This document shows, piece after piece, positions 36,858-46,000 of a DNA stretch of 64,000 bases. The translations under genes and the position numbers were made by a program. Source of the stretch: Corynebacterium urealyticum DSM 7109 (GTDB lineage: Bacteria > Actinomycetota > Actinomycetes > Mycobacteriales > Mycobacteriaceae); NCBI RefSeq assembly GCF_000069945.1, contig NC_010545.1, positions 1,984,001-2,048,000 of the forward strand, given 5' to 3'. Position 1 is the first letter of the stretch. Each line of letters begins with the position of its first letter. Below the pieces are notes generated by a model. It saw only the letters and a list, made by a program, of their open reading frames with translations. It was not told the origin of the DNA and ran no database searches.

Positions 36858-37624
36858 GCCGGCACCCTCTCTGTAGCCCAGTGGCTAGCCGCGGCAGCAG
36901 CGGACGCCGCGCCAGCCAGGGCGGCGACTCGTGCGGTCACCAGCGGGGCGATCGCGGTGCCGAGTGGGCCCGCAGCGATCGCGCCCGGCACATCGACTGC
37001 CTTATCCAGCAGCAGGCCCGGGGCGAAGAACAGTGGCAGTACCGCGGTGGGTGCGGCCTGCGCCCCAGCGCGCTGGTCCAGCTCCTCGCGGTGCTGGGCC
37101 ACGCTAATTCCCCCGCCGGTGGCGAAGATCGCCCGGGCGGGAATCCCCAGCAAGTGGCCTACCTCGGTGGCCAAATCCTCGACCGCCTCGTTGGCGCCCG
37201 GCACGGAGGACCCGACGGCGTAAACCACCGCATCTCCCACTGCATCGGCCTCCTCGCGGTGGCCGTGAGCCTTTCGCCACTGAGCCACGAGGAGCTCAGC
37301 CACATCAGCGCCCAAACCAATCGGTTCGGTGGCGCGCAGGGCCACACCATGGTTGCGCTCCGCCTGCGCGATGGCCGCGGGGACGTCCTTGCGCAGGTGG
37401 AAGGCGCTGGTGAACAGCAAGGGCATGACAACAGCCCGACGGTGACCAGCGGCCCGCAGCTCGCCGACCACGGCATCCAAGGTGTATTCGGAGAAATCCA
37501 GGAAGGCAGCACGCGCACCAACTTCTCCGGCAATCGCGTGCACGACATCCTCGGCACCGCGGCGTCGCGAGCCATGAGCCAGCACGATCACCGGCTCAGT
37601 CTGGGCGAAAGACTCGGCACACAT
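36854..37624 (-). CDS. cysY: Sirohydrochlorin ferrochelatase-like protein CysY
   Basis: A 256-residue CbiX/SirB-type chelatase with two similar halves. The first begins VIVLAHGSRRRGAEDVV with the metal-binding His, followed by MPLLFTSAFHLRKDVP with the second His. The second half has VYAVGSS and VLPLFFAPGLLLDKAV, where the His is lost. It is expected to insert Fe2+ into sirohydrochlorin to make siroheme for CysI. Its ATG overlaps the cysN stop, and its stop overlaps the cysZ start, showing tight coupling within cysHDNYZ. Confidence 0.88.
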   Translation of the reverse strand: MCAESFAQTEPVIVLAHGSRRRGAEDVVHAIAGEVGARAAFLDFSEYTLDAVVGELRAAGHRRAVVMPLLFTSAFHLRKDVPAAIAQAERNHGVALRATEPIGLGADVAELLVAQWRKAHGHREEADAVGDAVVYAVGSSVPGANEAVEDLATEVGHLLGIPARAIFATGGGISVAQHREELDQRAGAQAAPTAVLPLFFAPGLLLDKAVDVPGAIAAGPLGTAIAPLVTARVAALAGAASAAAAASHWATERVPA

Positions 37625-38973
37625 CAGCTGCTCACCAAACCCGCGGTCAATGTATCCCCGGTCGAGGGGTTGATCAGCAGGAAGGAGCCCGTCTGCCCGC
37701 CCCGAACGTAGGCCTCCACCGCCAGTGGGTCGGCCACGGCCACGCGGATGCGGGCGACGTCATTCTGCTCCAGGGCGGTGGCCGGCCCCCCGGCCTCCCC
37801 CGCCTCCGCAGCCGCGCCATCGGCGATGCTCAGCTGCTCGTCGATGCCCAGCACGCGGGCGCGGACCTCTGCCGGGCCGTAGCGCAGCAGCAGGTTGGAA
37901 CCGACCCGCACCGGCGCATCCGCCAGGTGGAAGGCCAGGGCGGAGAACTGGGTGACCGGCTCGGGCAGGGTCTCGTCGGAAAGGATGGAGCCGCGGGAAA
38001 TGTCCAGCTCATCCTCCAGGCGGAGGGTGACGGACTGCCCGGCGGTGGCGCACTGCTGCGGGCCGTCCGGGGTGTCGATGCCAGCAACGCGGGAGCTGCG
38101 GAAACCAGCGTGCACGGTGTCCCCGACCGCGACCTCGCCGGAGGTGATGCGGCCGGCGTAGCCCCGGTAGTCGGTGGCGTGGTCGCGGATGACGAACTGC
38201 ACCGGGAAGCGGAACTCCTCGGTGGCCGCGGCGGCGGGGCGGGCGTCCTCGAGGATCGTCAGCACGGATTCGCCCTCGTACCACGGGGTGTTCTCGGACT
38301 TGGAGACGACGTTGTCGCCCACCAGCGCGCTGATCGGGACGATGTCCACGACCGGCAGCTTCTCCTCGCCGAAGGCGCCGCGCAGCTCGTCGACGAGCTC
38401 GCGCACCTGCCCCGCGGCGGTCTCGAAGGCCTCCTGGGAGTAGTCCACCGCGTCGATCTTGTTCACGGCGACGACGACCTGCGGGATGTCCAGCAGGGCG
38501 GCGACGGTGAGGTGGCGGCGGGTCTGCTCGATCACGCCGTTACGGACGTCGACGAGGATGACCACCAGGTCGGAGGTGGACATGCCGGTGACGGTGTTGC
38601 GGGTGTACTGAACGTGGCCCGGGGTATCCGCGAGGATGAAGCTGCGGCGGTCGGAGGCGAAGTAGCGGTAGGCCACGTCGATGGTGATGCCCTGTTCGCG
38701 CTCGGCGCGTAGGCCGTCGACCAGCAGTGAAAGGTCGGGATTCTGCAGGCCGCGGGCAGCGGAGACGCGCTCCACGGATTCCAGTTGATCGGCCAGGATG
38801 GACTTGGTGTCGTGCAGCAAGCGGCCCACGAAGGTGGACTTGCCATCGTCGACGGAGCCCGCGGTGCACAGGCGCAGGGTCGGGGCTTCCTCGTAGGACG
38901 TCGCGGCGGTTACGCTCGCCTGATCGGCCCCGGTGGTCGTGGTGGATTCGGTGAGGGTGGTCGGGGCGGTCAT
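37624..38973 (-). CDS. cysN: Sulfate adenylyltransferase subunit 1 (CysN)
   Basis: GTPase subunit that drives ATP sulfurylase to form APS. Translation-factor GTPase motifs: G1 AGSVDDGKST (about residues 38-47), the switch region GITIDVAYRYF, G3 DTPGHVQY (about 115-122) and G4 NKID (about 170). The 449 residues include the beta-barrel domains but no C-terminal APS kinase (CysC), in line with an APS-reductase pathway. The ATG overlaps the cysD stop by one base. Confidence 0.96.
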   Translation of the reverse strand: MTAPTTLTESTTTTGADQASVTAATSYEEAPTLRLCTAGSVDDGKSTFVGRLLHDTKSILADQLESVERVSAARGLQNPDLSLLVDGLRAEREQGITIDVAYRYFASDRRSFILADTPGHVQYTRNTVTGMSTSDLVVILVDVRNGVIEQTRRHLTVAALLDIPQVVVAVNKIDAVDYSQEAFETAAGQVRELVDELRGAFGEEKLPVVDIVPISALVGDNVVSKSENTPWYEGESVLTILEDARPAAAATEEFRFPVQFVIRDHATDYRGYAGRITSGEVAVGDTVHAGFRSSRVAGIDTPDGPQQCATAGQSVTLRLEDELDISRGSILSDETLPEPVTQFSALAFHLADAPVRVGSNLLLRYGPAEVRARVLGIDEQLSIADGAAAEAGEAGGPATALEQNDVARIRVAVADPLAVEAYVRGGQTGSFLLINPSTGDTLTAGLVSS

Positions 38974-39920
38974 CAGAAGTAGCCTTCCTTCTTGCGGTCT
39001 TCCATGGCGGATTCAGAGAGCTTGTCGTCAGCGCGGGTGGCGCCGCGCTCGGTGGTGGTGGAGGTGAGGATTTCCTCGATCACTTCTTGCGGGGTGGTGG
39101 CGTCGGAGAGAACCGCGCCGGTGCAGGACATGTCGCCCACGGTGCGGTAACGAACCGTCTTGGTGACCGTCTCCTCGCCTTCGCGGGGACCGCCCCACTC
39201 GCCGGCGGAGAGCCACATGCCGCCACGGTTGAAGACCTCCCGCTGGTGGGAGTAGTAGATCGGTGGCAGCTCGAGCTTGCGGTCGCGGATGTAGTGCCAC
39301 ACGTCAGCCTCGGTCCAGTTGGAGATCGGGAAGACGCGCATGTTCTCGCCGGCCTGAAGCTTGCCGTTGTACAGACCCCACAGCTCGGGGCGCTGACGGC
39401 GGGGGTTCCAGCCACCGAAGCCATCGCGGATGGAGAACACGCGCTCCTTGGCACGCGCCTTCTCCTCGTCACGGCGGGCGCCGCCAAGGACGGCGTCGTA
39501 ACCGCGCTGCTGAATGGTCTCGACGAGCGGGACGGTCTGCAGCGGGTTGCGGGAACCGTCCGGACGCTCCTGCAGCGCGCCGCTATCAATCCAGTCCTGG
39601 ACGTGCGCGACGTGCAGGTTGATGCGCGGATCGGCGGCGATGCGGTCGCGGAAATCGAGAACCTCCGGGAAGTTATGACCGGTGTCCACGTGCAGCAGCT
39701 CGAAGGGAACCGGGGCGGGGTGGAAGGCCCGCTTGGCTAGCTCCAGGACGACGACGGAATCCTTGCCGCCGGAGAAAAGCAGTGCCGGTCGGTCGAACTG
39801 GCCAGCGACCTCCCGAAGGATGTGGAGGGATTCGGCTTCCAGCTCCGCGAGGTGCGGACTGGAGAGCTCGGTGTTGGATTGTGCGTTGGTCGGTTCTGCG
39901 TTGGTAGTCGTGGTGCTCAT
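38973..39920 (-). CDS. cysD: Sulfate adenylyltransferase subunit 2 (CysD)
   Basis: Catalytic subunit of ATP sulfurylase. The PP-loop ALLFSGGKDSVVVLELA is followed by FELLHVDTGHNFPEVL, GGARRDEEKARAKER and FPISNWTEADVWHYI, all standard CysD blocks. The 315-residue length is normal. ATG 39920 overlaps the cysH stop in an ATGA arrangement; the longer frame to 39935 is unlikely. The end has RTVGDMSCTGAV and ERGATRADDK as in relatives. Confidence 0.96.
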   Translation of the reverse strand: MSTTTTNAEPTNAQSNTELSSPHLAELEAESLHILREVAGQFDRPALLFSGGKDSVVVLELAKRAFHPAPVPFELLHVDTGHNFPEVLDFRDRIAADPRINLHVAHVQDWIDSGALQERPDGSRNPLQTVPLVETIQQRGYDAVLGGARRDEEKARAKERVFSIRDGFGGWNPRRQRPELWGLYNGKLQAGENMRVFPISNWTEADVWHYIRDRKLELPPIYYSHQREVFNRGGMWLSAGEWGGPREGEETVTKTVRYRTVGDMSCTGAVLSDATTPQEVIEEILTSTTTERGATRADDKLSESAMEDRKKEGYF

Positions 39921-40768
39921 ACGTGTAGTCCGCATTCTGTTTTGTTGGTTCCTGCCCAGCGCCCGGAGCGGGGGTCCTCCCCCTCGGCGACGGGCAGGGT
40001 GCAGGTGGCGCAGCCGATGGACGGGTAGCCCTGCTTAGTCAGTGGGTTGATGATGAGGTCGTTGTCTTCGATGAAGCGCTGGACGTCGTCGTCGGTCCAT
40101 GCCGCGATCGGGTTGAGCTTCAGCCGACCGGTGCGGTCCACCTCGATGACGGGGGTGTTCGCACGCAGCGGGGAGTCGACGCGGCGGACGCCGGAGACCC
40201 AGGCCTCGAAGGGGTCGAGCATCCTCGCGAGGGGCTCGACCTTGCGCATTCGGCAACAAGCCGTGGGGTTGCGCTGGTACAGGTTCGGCCCGTACACGTC
40301 GTCCTGCTCCGCGCGGCTCAGGGTCGGGGTGATGCGGCGCAGCGGAAGGTTGTAACGCTCCTCGACGGCGGCGGCGGTGTCGAGGGTTTCCGGGAAGTGG
40401 TACCCGGTGTCGAGGAAGACGAGCTCGGCATCGGCCTGCTGGCCATCAAATGCCCGCTGGGCCAGCTCGGCGAGGATCGTGTCCTGCATGCTGAGGGTGA
40501 TGGCCACGGGCCCGTCCAGCTGCTCGGCTGCCCAGGAGAGTATCTCTGCGGCGCTGGCGTTGTCCAGCTTGTCCTTCCAGGTGGCGACCAGCTCCTCGTG
40601 GTAGCGGCGGCGTTCGTCGGGGATCGGGGTGGTTGTGGTCTGGGCAGGCTGCCCATCTGGCTGGGCGGGGCTGACCTCGGGGTCACGCCAGTTGTCGTTG
40701 TGGGTGTTGAGGCTCAACAGGGGCTGAGGCTGTTGAGTGATGCCTGCCTGGGAATTGCGCTCCGGCAC
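39917..40768 (-). CDS. cysH: APS/PAPS reductase (CysH), [4Fe-4S] type
   Basis: Reduces adenylyl sulfate to sulfite. The PP-loop-like region VAITLSMQDTILAELA and FLDTGYHFPETL start the domain. The cysteine pairs ACCRMRK (about residue 165) and GCATC (about 250) mark the [4Fe-4S] adenylyl-sulfate reductase class, and ECGLHV carries the catalytic Cys at the very C-terminus. Start is GTG 40768 with GAGGAG six bases upstream. First gene of cysHDNYZ; cysI and cysX, which precede it in C. glutamicum, lie 15 kb away here. Two McbR-type boxes are upstream. Confidence 0.94.
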   Translation of the reverse strand: MPERNSQAGITQQPQPLLSLNTHNDNWRDPEVSPAQPDGQPAQTTTTPIPDERRRYHEELVATWKDKLDNASAAEILSWAAEQLDGPVAITLSMQDTILAELAQRAFDGQQADAELVFLDTGYHFPETLDTAAAVEERYNLPLRRITPTLSRAEQDDVYGPNLYQRNPTACCRMRKVEPLARMLDPFEAWVSGVRRVDSPLRANTPVIEVDRTGRLKLNPIAAWTDDDVQRFIEDNDLIINPLTKQGYPSIGCATCTLPVAEGEDPRSGRWAGTNKTECGLHV

Positions 40769-40863
40769 TGCGGCTCCTCGTTGCGTTCTTGTCGTCGTGT
40801 TTGTCGTCGTTTGTTCTGCCGTGTGGTGAGCCCGGCTTCCCCTCGGAGGAGTAGAAAGCCAGA

Positions 40864-40879
40864 CAGACCGCTCGGTCTA
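40864..40879. promoter_or_regulatory. McbR-type operator 1 upstream of cysH
   Basis: CAGAC-CGCTCG-GTCTA, one base off the McbR consensus TAGAC-N6-GTCTA, 96 bases upstream of the cysH start. Confidence 0.7.
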
Positions 40880-40971
40880 GGATTAGGGCACATACTAGGC
40901 GGGAATTGTGACACATGCAATAGAAGCGCAAAAGCCCGCCCGAGAAAAGAGCGACCACCTGCACTTTTACT

Positions 40972-40987
40972 TAGACCGCCTGGTCTA
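40972..40987. promoter_or_regulatory. McbR-type operator 2, cysH/gntP intergenic
   Basis: TAGAC-CGCCTG-GTCTA, a perfect match to the McbR consensus. It lies in the 322-base gap between divergent cysH and the GntP permease gene and could act on either. No other feature is seen in that gap. Confidence 0.75.
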
Positions 40988-41090
40988 CTTCCCAGCCCTA
41001 AACGACGAAAATATAGCCCCAATAACGAAGTAATCCCCCGTCCGATAGCATCAACCTCACAAATACCCCCCTCACCACCGAAGAAATCAC

Positions 41091-42491
41091 ATGACCGGAT
41101 TGCCTTTGATGGGCGTCTTCGTTCTCGCGATCGTGGCGCTCATCCTGATGATCTCCAAGCTGCGTATCCACCCATTCCTGTCGCTGCTTTTCGTCTCCCT
41201 CGTCTTCGGACTCATCGGAGGCGTGCCACTGCTCGATGCGAAGGACGCCGATGGTGAAGTCATCACCACCGGCATCACCAGCCTCATCGGCGAAGGATTC
41301 TCCAGCACCTTCAAGTCCTTCGGCCTCGTCATCATCTTCGGCACGCTGATCGGCTACGTCCTGGAGAAAACCGGCGCCGCCTTCCAGCTCGCCGACGCCC
41401 TCGTGCGCCTCATCGGCAAGAGGCACCCAGTGCTGGCCATTCAGCTGATGGGCTGGATCGTGTGTATCCCGGTGTTCTCCGATTCCGGGTTCGTCATCCT
41501 CAACCCGGTGCGCCGAGCCCTCGCGCAGCGCACCGGCGCCTCCCCCGTAGCGATGGCCATCGCCCTCTCGGCGGGACTTTTCACCTCCCACGTCTTCATC
41601 CCACCAACCCCCGGCCCCATTGCCTCGGCCTCCAACCTCGGCCTGGAGGATAACCTCCTGCTCGTCATCGGCCTGGGCATGCTCGTGTCCATCCCGGTGC
41701 TGATCGTCTCCTACTTCTTCTCCGTCTACATCGGCAAGAAGATCACCACGCCGGAATCTGAGGTCATCCCAGATCAGGACGTCGAAGCCGCCTACGAGGA
41801 ACTGCGTAACTCCTACACCCGCCTACCGAGCACCCTGACCTCGGTCCTGCCGATCATCGCCCCGATCATCCTCATGGCCGGCGGCTCGATCGCGAATATG
41901 TTCAAGTGGACCGAGGGCCTCGGGCGCCTCATCGTCTTCCTGGGCAACCCAATGCTCGCCCTCGCGATCGGCTTCCTGCTCGCCGTGATCCTGCTGGCTG
42001 AAACCCACATGATGGACCGCTTCCACCGGTTCACCGAGGAGGGCCTGCGCATCGTCGGCCCGATCATCTTCATCACCGCAGCCGGTGGCGTGCTGGGCAA
42101 AGTCATCGCCGAGACGGATGTCGTCGACTTCATCTCCAACAACGCCACCGAACTGGCAGGCCTCGGCCTGTTCTTCCCGTTCCTCGTCGCCGCCCTCTTC
42201 AAGACGGCACAGGGTTCGGCGACGGTTGCCATGGTCACGACCTCCGGCATCGTCGCCCCGCTCCTGCCCGTTCTTGGCCTGGAGACCCCACTGCAGGTCG
42301 GCCTCGCCGTCATGGCGATCTCCGCCGGCTCCCTGACCGTGTCCCACGCGAATGACTCGCACTTCTGGGTCGTCACGAACTTCTCCAAGATGACCCCTCA
42401 GCAGGCCTACCGCTCGCAGACCGTGGTGACTGGCCTCATGGGCGTCACCGCAATGCTCTTCGTGTGGGTATTGAGCCTGTTTATCGTCTAG
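41091..42491 (+). CDS. gntP: GntP family gluconate/glycerate permease
   Basis: A 466-residue transporter with 12-14 hydrophobic segments of the GntP family (proton-coupled uptake of gluconate or related hydroxy acids). Characteristic pieces are LRIHPFLSLLFVSLVFGL, IPVFSDSGFVILNPVRRALA, the HVFIPPTPGPIASA loop and the C-terminal HANDSHFWVVTNF. The following gene is glycerate kinase, which suggests glycerate rather than gluconate as the substrate; this is inferred from context. A terminator-like hairpin lies between the two genes. Confidence 0.9.
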   Translation: MTGLPLMGVFVLAIVALILMISKLRIHPFLSLLFVSLVFGLIGGVPLLDAKDADGEVITTGITSLIGEGFSSTFKSFGLVIIFGTLIGYVLEKTGAAFQLADALVRLIGKRHPVLAIQLMGWIVCIPVFSDSGFVILNPVRRALAQRTGASPVAMAIALSAGLFTSHVFIPPTPGPIASASNLGLEDNLLLVIGLGMLVSIPVLIVSYFFSVYIGKKITTPESEVIPDQDVEAAYEELRNSYTRLPSTLTSVLPIIAPIILMAGGSIANMFKWTEGLGRLIVFLGNPMLALAIGFLLAVILLAETHMMDRFHRFTEEGLRIVGPIIFITAAGGVLGKVIAETDVVDFISNNATELAGLGLFFPFLVAALFKTAQGSATVAMVTTSGIVAPLLPVLGLETPLQVGLAVMAISAGSLTVSHANDSHFWVVTNFSKMTPQQAYRSQTVVTGLMGVTAMLFVWVLSLFIV

Positions 42492-42510
42492 CACCACGAC
42501 AGTTTCCCTA

Positions 42511-42537
42511 AGCCGAGGCCCTTCGGGGCTTCGGCTT
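42511..42537 (+). terminator. Terminator after the GntP permease
   Basis: AAGCCGAGGCCC and GGGGCTTCGGCTT pair around a TTC loop. Partial read-through to glycerate kinase is possible. Confidence 0.65.
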
Positions 42538-42582
42538 CGTGCTTTCCACACCATGCCCAACGAAGGATTTACACTCGAAGCC

Positions 42583-43791
42583 ATGAAATTTGCCGTCATG
42601 CCGGACTCGTTCAAGGGAGCGCTCAGCGCCGGCGAGGCCACCGCCGCCATCACCCGCGGGCTCCTGCGGGCGATACCCGACGCCCAGATCAGCACCATCC
42701 CCATGGCCGACGGCGGGGAGGGCACCGTCGAGGCCATGCTCGCGGCCCACCAGAATGAACACGGCTCCGCTGGAGAAAGCACCAACGATTTCCCACGCCG
42801 CGTGAGCTGCGAGGTCTCCGGCCCCCACGGCCCGACCGCCGCACCGGTGGCAGCGACCTACGCCCTGCTGGACGAGCGCACCGCCGTCATCGAGATGGCA
42901 GCCGCCGCGGGGTTGCCGCTGATGGGCGAGGACCGCGACGTCGAAAACTCGACCACCTACGGCGTCGGCGAGCTGATCCGCGATGCGGTGGACAACGGTG
43001 CGACGCGGATCCTCATCGGGGCGGGCGGGTCAGCCACCAACGACCTCGGCTGCGGGGCGGTCGCCGCGCTCGGCGCCGTGTTCCGCGACGCCTCCGGCGA
43101 GGAGGTCCTCCCCACCGGGGCCACGCTGGCTGATGTCCATTCTCTCGACCTTTCCGGCATTCCGGACGTCATTACCGCGGCCTCAATCACGGTCCTCGCC
43201 GATATCGATAACCCGATCCTCGGCCCCCGTGGCTGCGCGGCCATCTTCGCCCCGCAGAAGGGTGCGGACGCCGAGTGCGTAGCCCGGTTGGAGGCTGGCG
43301 CGGAGCACCTGACGGAGGTTGTCGCCCGGAGCTGCGGAACGTCGATCGCGGATCTACCCGGCGCGGGTGCCGCTGGTGGATTCGCCGGCGGGCTCGTAGC
43401 GACCCTGGGAGCGGAGATCCGCCCCGGCATCGACGCGCTCTTGGAGGCCGTGGGCTTCGACTCCCTCGCCGCGGGGGTGGATGCCATCATCACCGCGGAG
43501 GGTCAGATCGATGGCCAATCGCTCTCCGGCAAGGTGCCGGTGGGCATCGCCCGGCGCGCGGGCGGAACCCCAGTATTCGTGCTGGCTGGCTCCGTCGGAG
43601 TGACGGAGAAAAACAGCGGTGCAGCGAGTGCTATGCAGCCACTCTACGACGCCGGGATCACCGCAATCTTCACCATCGGCCAGCGCCCGGAACCACTCCA
43701 CACGGCCATCGCTGGCACAGCCGGAAACCTCGAAACCGCAGCCGAGAACCTGGCCCGCACGCTGGCCGCTCACACCTCTAACGAAAGGTGA
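42583..43791 (+). CDS. glxK: Glycerate 2-kinase (GlxK/GarK type I)
   Basis: Phosphorylates D-glycerate for entry to glycolysis. The 402 residues begin MKFAVMPDSFKGALSAGEA, with ADGGEGTVEAM, GVGELIRDAVDNGATRILIG and GAGGSATNDLGCGA, and end with TAEGQIDGQSLSGKVPVGIA; all are hallmark blocks of the GarK family. ATG 42583 is chosen over the in-frame start at 42553 by this conserved N-terminus. It follows the GntP-type permease and the two probably form a glycerate-use module. Confidence 0.94.
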   Translation: MKFAVMPDSFKGALSAGEATAAITRGLLRAIPDAQISTIPMADGGEGTVEAMLAAHQNEHGSAGESTNDFPRRVSCEVSGPHGPTAAPVAATYALLDERTAVIEMAAAAGLPLMGEDRDVENSTTYGVGELIRDAVDNGATRILIGAGGSATNDLGCGAVAALGAVFRDASGEEVLPTGATLADVHSLDLSGIPDVITAASITVLADIDNPILGPRGCAAIFAPQKGADAECVARLEAGAEHLTEVVARSCGTSIADLPGAGAAGGFAGGLVATLGAEIRPGIDALLEAVGFDSLAAGVDAIITAEGQIDGQSLSGKVPVGIARRAGGTPVFVLAGSVGVTEKNSGAASAMQPLYDAGITAIFTIGQRPEPLHTAIAGTAGNLETAAENLARTLAAHTSNER

Positions 43792-43810
43792 TGGGTTCTG
43801 CAGATGACAA

Positions 43811-43840
43811 CAGCGCCTGCTGAAAAATCAGCAGGCGCTG
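43811..43840 (+). terminator. Terminator after glycerate kinase
   Basis: Perfect 13-bp stem CAGCGCCTGCTGA with a 4-A loop. Confidence 0.85.
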
Positions 43841-43883
43841 CGGGGTATTTGCGAGGAGCAAGTCCTACGCTCATAAATGAGAA

Positions 43884-43889
43884 TACACT
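43884..43889 (+). promoter_or_regulatory. Possible -10 box of the second HEPN/Abi-like gene
   Basis: TACACT ends seven bases before the ATG at 43896, and no ribosome site is seen, suggesting a leaderless transcript. Confidence 0.35.
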
Positions 43890-43895
43890 GTCCCC

Positions 43896-44654
43896 ATGAC
43901 CAGTCAAGAGGCTCTCCAGCTGCTGCTATCTGAAAAACGCCTGGCTCCTTTCGCTCACGCTGCCAGCGGAAACATAGCCCGCGCTGAAGAGCTGTACCGG
44001 TGGAATAATCGCTTGTCGGGCGCTCTGCATGCTCAAATCGGGCTATTCGAAGTGATCACCCGCAATGCTCTTGATAGGGCCCTCCGAGCCTGGTGCTTAC
44101 AACGCTTCGGAACCAGCTCCTGGACCTCCCGCGACTTACCTGCAAACGAGATCCATGTCCTGATTTCTCGTCAGCTCGCTGATGCCCGAAAAAATACCGC
44201 TAAGGCGGCTCGAAACCGGCCTCCTCGGCATCCACGGAAGAACGCGAAACCCATTCACGACGATGTCGTCGCCCAATTGACACTGGGAAACTGGGCTGCC
44301 TTGCTCGGAGCATTCCCCCGTCATCAGATGAGCCCAAAGAAACAGGAAGCGGCTGCATCGCTATGGTCCAACGCGTACACAGTCGCATTTCCGCGTTTAA
44401 GACTTGCTCCTCAACAAGACGGACATTCCATTCCCCAGGATGGCATCAGCTTAGGGGATAACTACCGACGGGTCACTGATCTCAGGAACCGTGTGGCACA
44501 TCACGAAAACCTTTTGGATGTCCGGGTCAATCGACGCTTGAACGACATGATCACCGTGCTCGCCGCAATCGACGAAAACATACCCGGCTGGTTTCTCCGA
44601 GGAAGTAAAGTGCGACGCATTTACCAGCAAGACCCGAGGGGTTCTTGGTCTTAA
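43896..44654 (+). CDS. Abi-like / HEPN-domain protein (copy 2)
   Basis: A 252-residue paralogue of the protein at 2357-3076. Shared blocks in the same order: LYRWNNRLSGAL, EVITRNALDRALRAW, HDDVVAQLTLGNWAALL, LWSNAYTVAFP and the HEPN RX4H motif RNRVAH at residues 197-202, here followed by HENLL. Fits the Abi family (abortive infection, HEPN RNase fold). It stands alone between glycerate kinase and an alpha/beta hydrolase, with no visible antitoxin. GC content is lower than in the neighbours, which hints at lateral acquisition. Phage defence is a hypothesis only. Confidence 0.75.
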   Translation: MTSQEALQLLLSEKRLAPFAHAASGNIARAEELYRWNNRLSGALHAQIGLFEVITRNALDRALRAWCLQRFGTSSWTSRDLPANEIHVLISRQLADARKNTAKAARNRPPRHPRKNAKPIHDDVVAQLTLGNWAALLGAFPRHQMSPKKQEAAASLWSNAYTVAFPRLRLAPQQDGHSIPQDGISLGDNYRRVTDLRNRVAHHENLLDVRVNRRLNDMITVLAAIDENIPGWFLRGSKVRRIYQQDPRGSWS

Positions 44655-44772
44655 CAACTGTCTCTTCGCGCCACTATCGGCAAGCTCGCTCATCGCGCTT
44701 GCTGAAAAGCAGAGAAATCTCACACGCTATTCTTGAAGCGGTCAATCCGCTCACCATAAGGTTCAAAGGCCC

Positions 44773-45864
44773 ATGAAGCACGCCAAAAACCTCGCCCGCA
44801 TCGCGCGCAACTCCGTGAGCAGCCTAGCCACGGAGGTCCGCTCCCGGGTCGAGGAGAAGAAAGCCCGCCTCTTCCCGAAGTCCAGCACACCGCGGCAGGT
44901 CAGGCCGGGGATCCGTGACCTCGATGCCACCGGCGTCCTCACCGTCGCCGACCACGGCACGGACATCCCCTTGCACTGGTACGAGGTCGGCCCCGGCCAC
45001 GGCTCGACTGCAGAGACGGGCAACGCGGAACCGCTGACGATCGTGTTCATCCACGGCTTCACCCTCGGCGCGGACTCCTGGTACCGCCAGTTCCGCGGAC
45101 TGCGTAAGAAGCTGCCGGGCGTGCGTCTCCTCACCCTCGACCTGCGCGGTCACGGCAAGACTGGTGCGGTGCCACCCTCGTTGTGTTCGACGGAAACGGC
45201 TGCGGAAGACGTCCTGGCCGTTCTCGCCGAGCGTGCGCCGGCCGGAAAGCTGATCCTCGTCGGCCACTCCCTCGGCGGGCAGATTGCGTTCGCCGCGCTG
45301 CGACATGCCCCGGAGGACGTGCGGCAGCGCATCGCGGGGTTCGTGCTGGTATCCATAGCCATCGACCGCTTCGCCGCGAACGGTATCCCGGAGCTGCTGA
45401 ATCTGCGCAGTGTCGGCTGGCTGGCCGGGCTGCTGAAGGCCTCGCCGAAGCGGGTTCGCAAGCTGCGCGACAAGATCGCCGGCCTGATCGCCCCGGCGCT
45501 CGCGATCGCGGTGTTCTCCCGACCCACGAACCGCCAGGTCATCGACCTGCACGCCTACATGATCAACGAAACGCCACTGGACACGTACCTAGGCTTCCTC
45601 GATGACCTGCGCGGGCACGATGAATACGACGCCGTCCCGTATCTTTCCGGTCTGCCCGGGACCGTCCTCGTCGGGGACAACGACGACGTCACCTCACGCG
45701 AACAGGCTGAAAAGATCGTTGCTGCGTGGCCGGGCGCGGAGCTGATCGAGGTCGCCAACGCGGGCCACATGCTCCCCTTGGAGGCTCCGAAGGAGGTCAA
45801 CGCGGCGATCGCGCGACTGGCAGAGAGGGTCGCGGGAGGTACGACGCACCCCCAACAGCGCTGA
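44773..45864 (+). CDS. Alpha/beta hydrolase
   Basis: A 363-residue serine hydrolase. The oxyanion HG motif is in IVFIHGFTLGADSW (about residues 92-105), LTLDLRGHGKTG follows, and the nucleophile elbow is GHSLGG with Ser at about residue 162. The Asp is probably in VLVGDNDDVTS, and the His in VANAGHMLPLEAP near the C-terminus. The N-terminus is a basic amphipathic helix without a clear signal peptide. The overall order resembles epoxide hydrolase/lipase-like enzymes of mycolata. Substrate unknown. The 118 bases upstream show nothing distinct. Confidence 0.85.
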   Translation: MKHAKNLARIARNSVSSLATEVRSRVEEKKARLFPKSSTPRQVRPGIRDLDATGVLTVADHGTDIPLHWYEVGPGHGSTAETGNAEPLTIVFIHGFTLGADSWYRQFRGLRKKLPGVRLLTLDLRGHGKTGAVPPSLCSTETAAEDVLAVLAERAPAGKLILVGHSLGGQIAFAALRHAPEDVRQRIAGFVLVSIAIDRFAANGIPELLNLRSVGWLAGLLKASPKRVRKLRDKIAGLIAPALAIAVFSRPTNRQVIDLHAYMINETPLDTYLGFLDDLRGHDEYDAVPYLSGLPGTVLVGDNDDVTSREQAEKIVAAWPGAELIEVANAGHMLPLEAPKEVNAAIARLAERVAGGTTHPQQR

Positions 45865-45923
45865 GACATCGTTACTGAAGCATGAGCTGACGTGTACACC
45901 CCACACCACGGTCCAGAACGCCA

Positions 45924-45951
45924 GAGTCCCCGGCCAAAGGACCGGGGACTC
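45924..45951. terminator. Bidirectional terminator
   Basis: GAGTCCCCGG / CCGGGGACTC, between the convergent hydrolase and acyl-CoA ligase genes. Confidence 0.8.
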
Positions 45952-46000
45952 ACGAGGCACAAGTGCTAGAGCTGGAGCCAGCAAAAGCGAATGCCACTGT

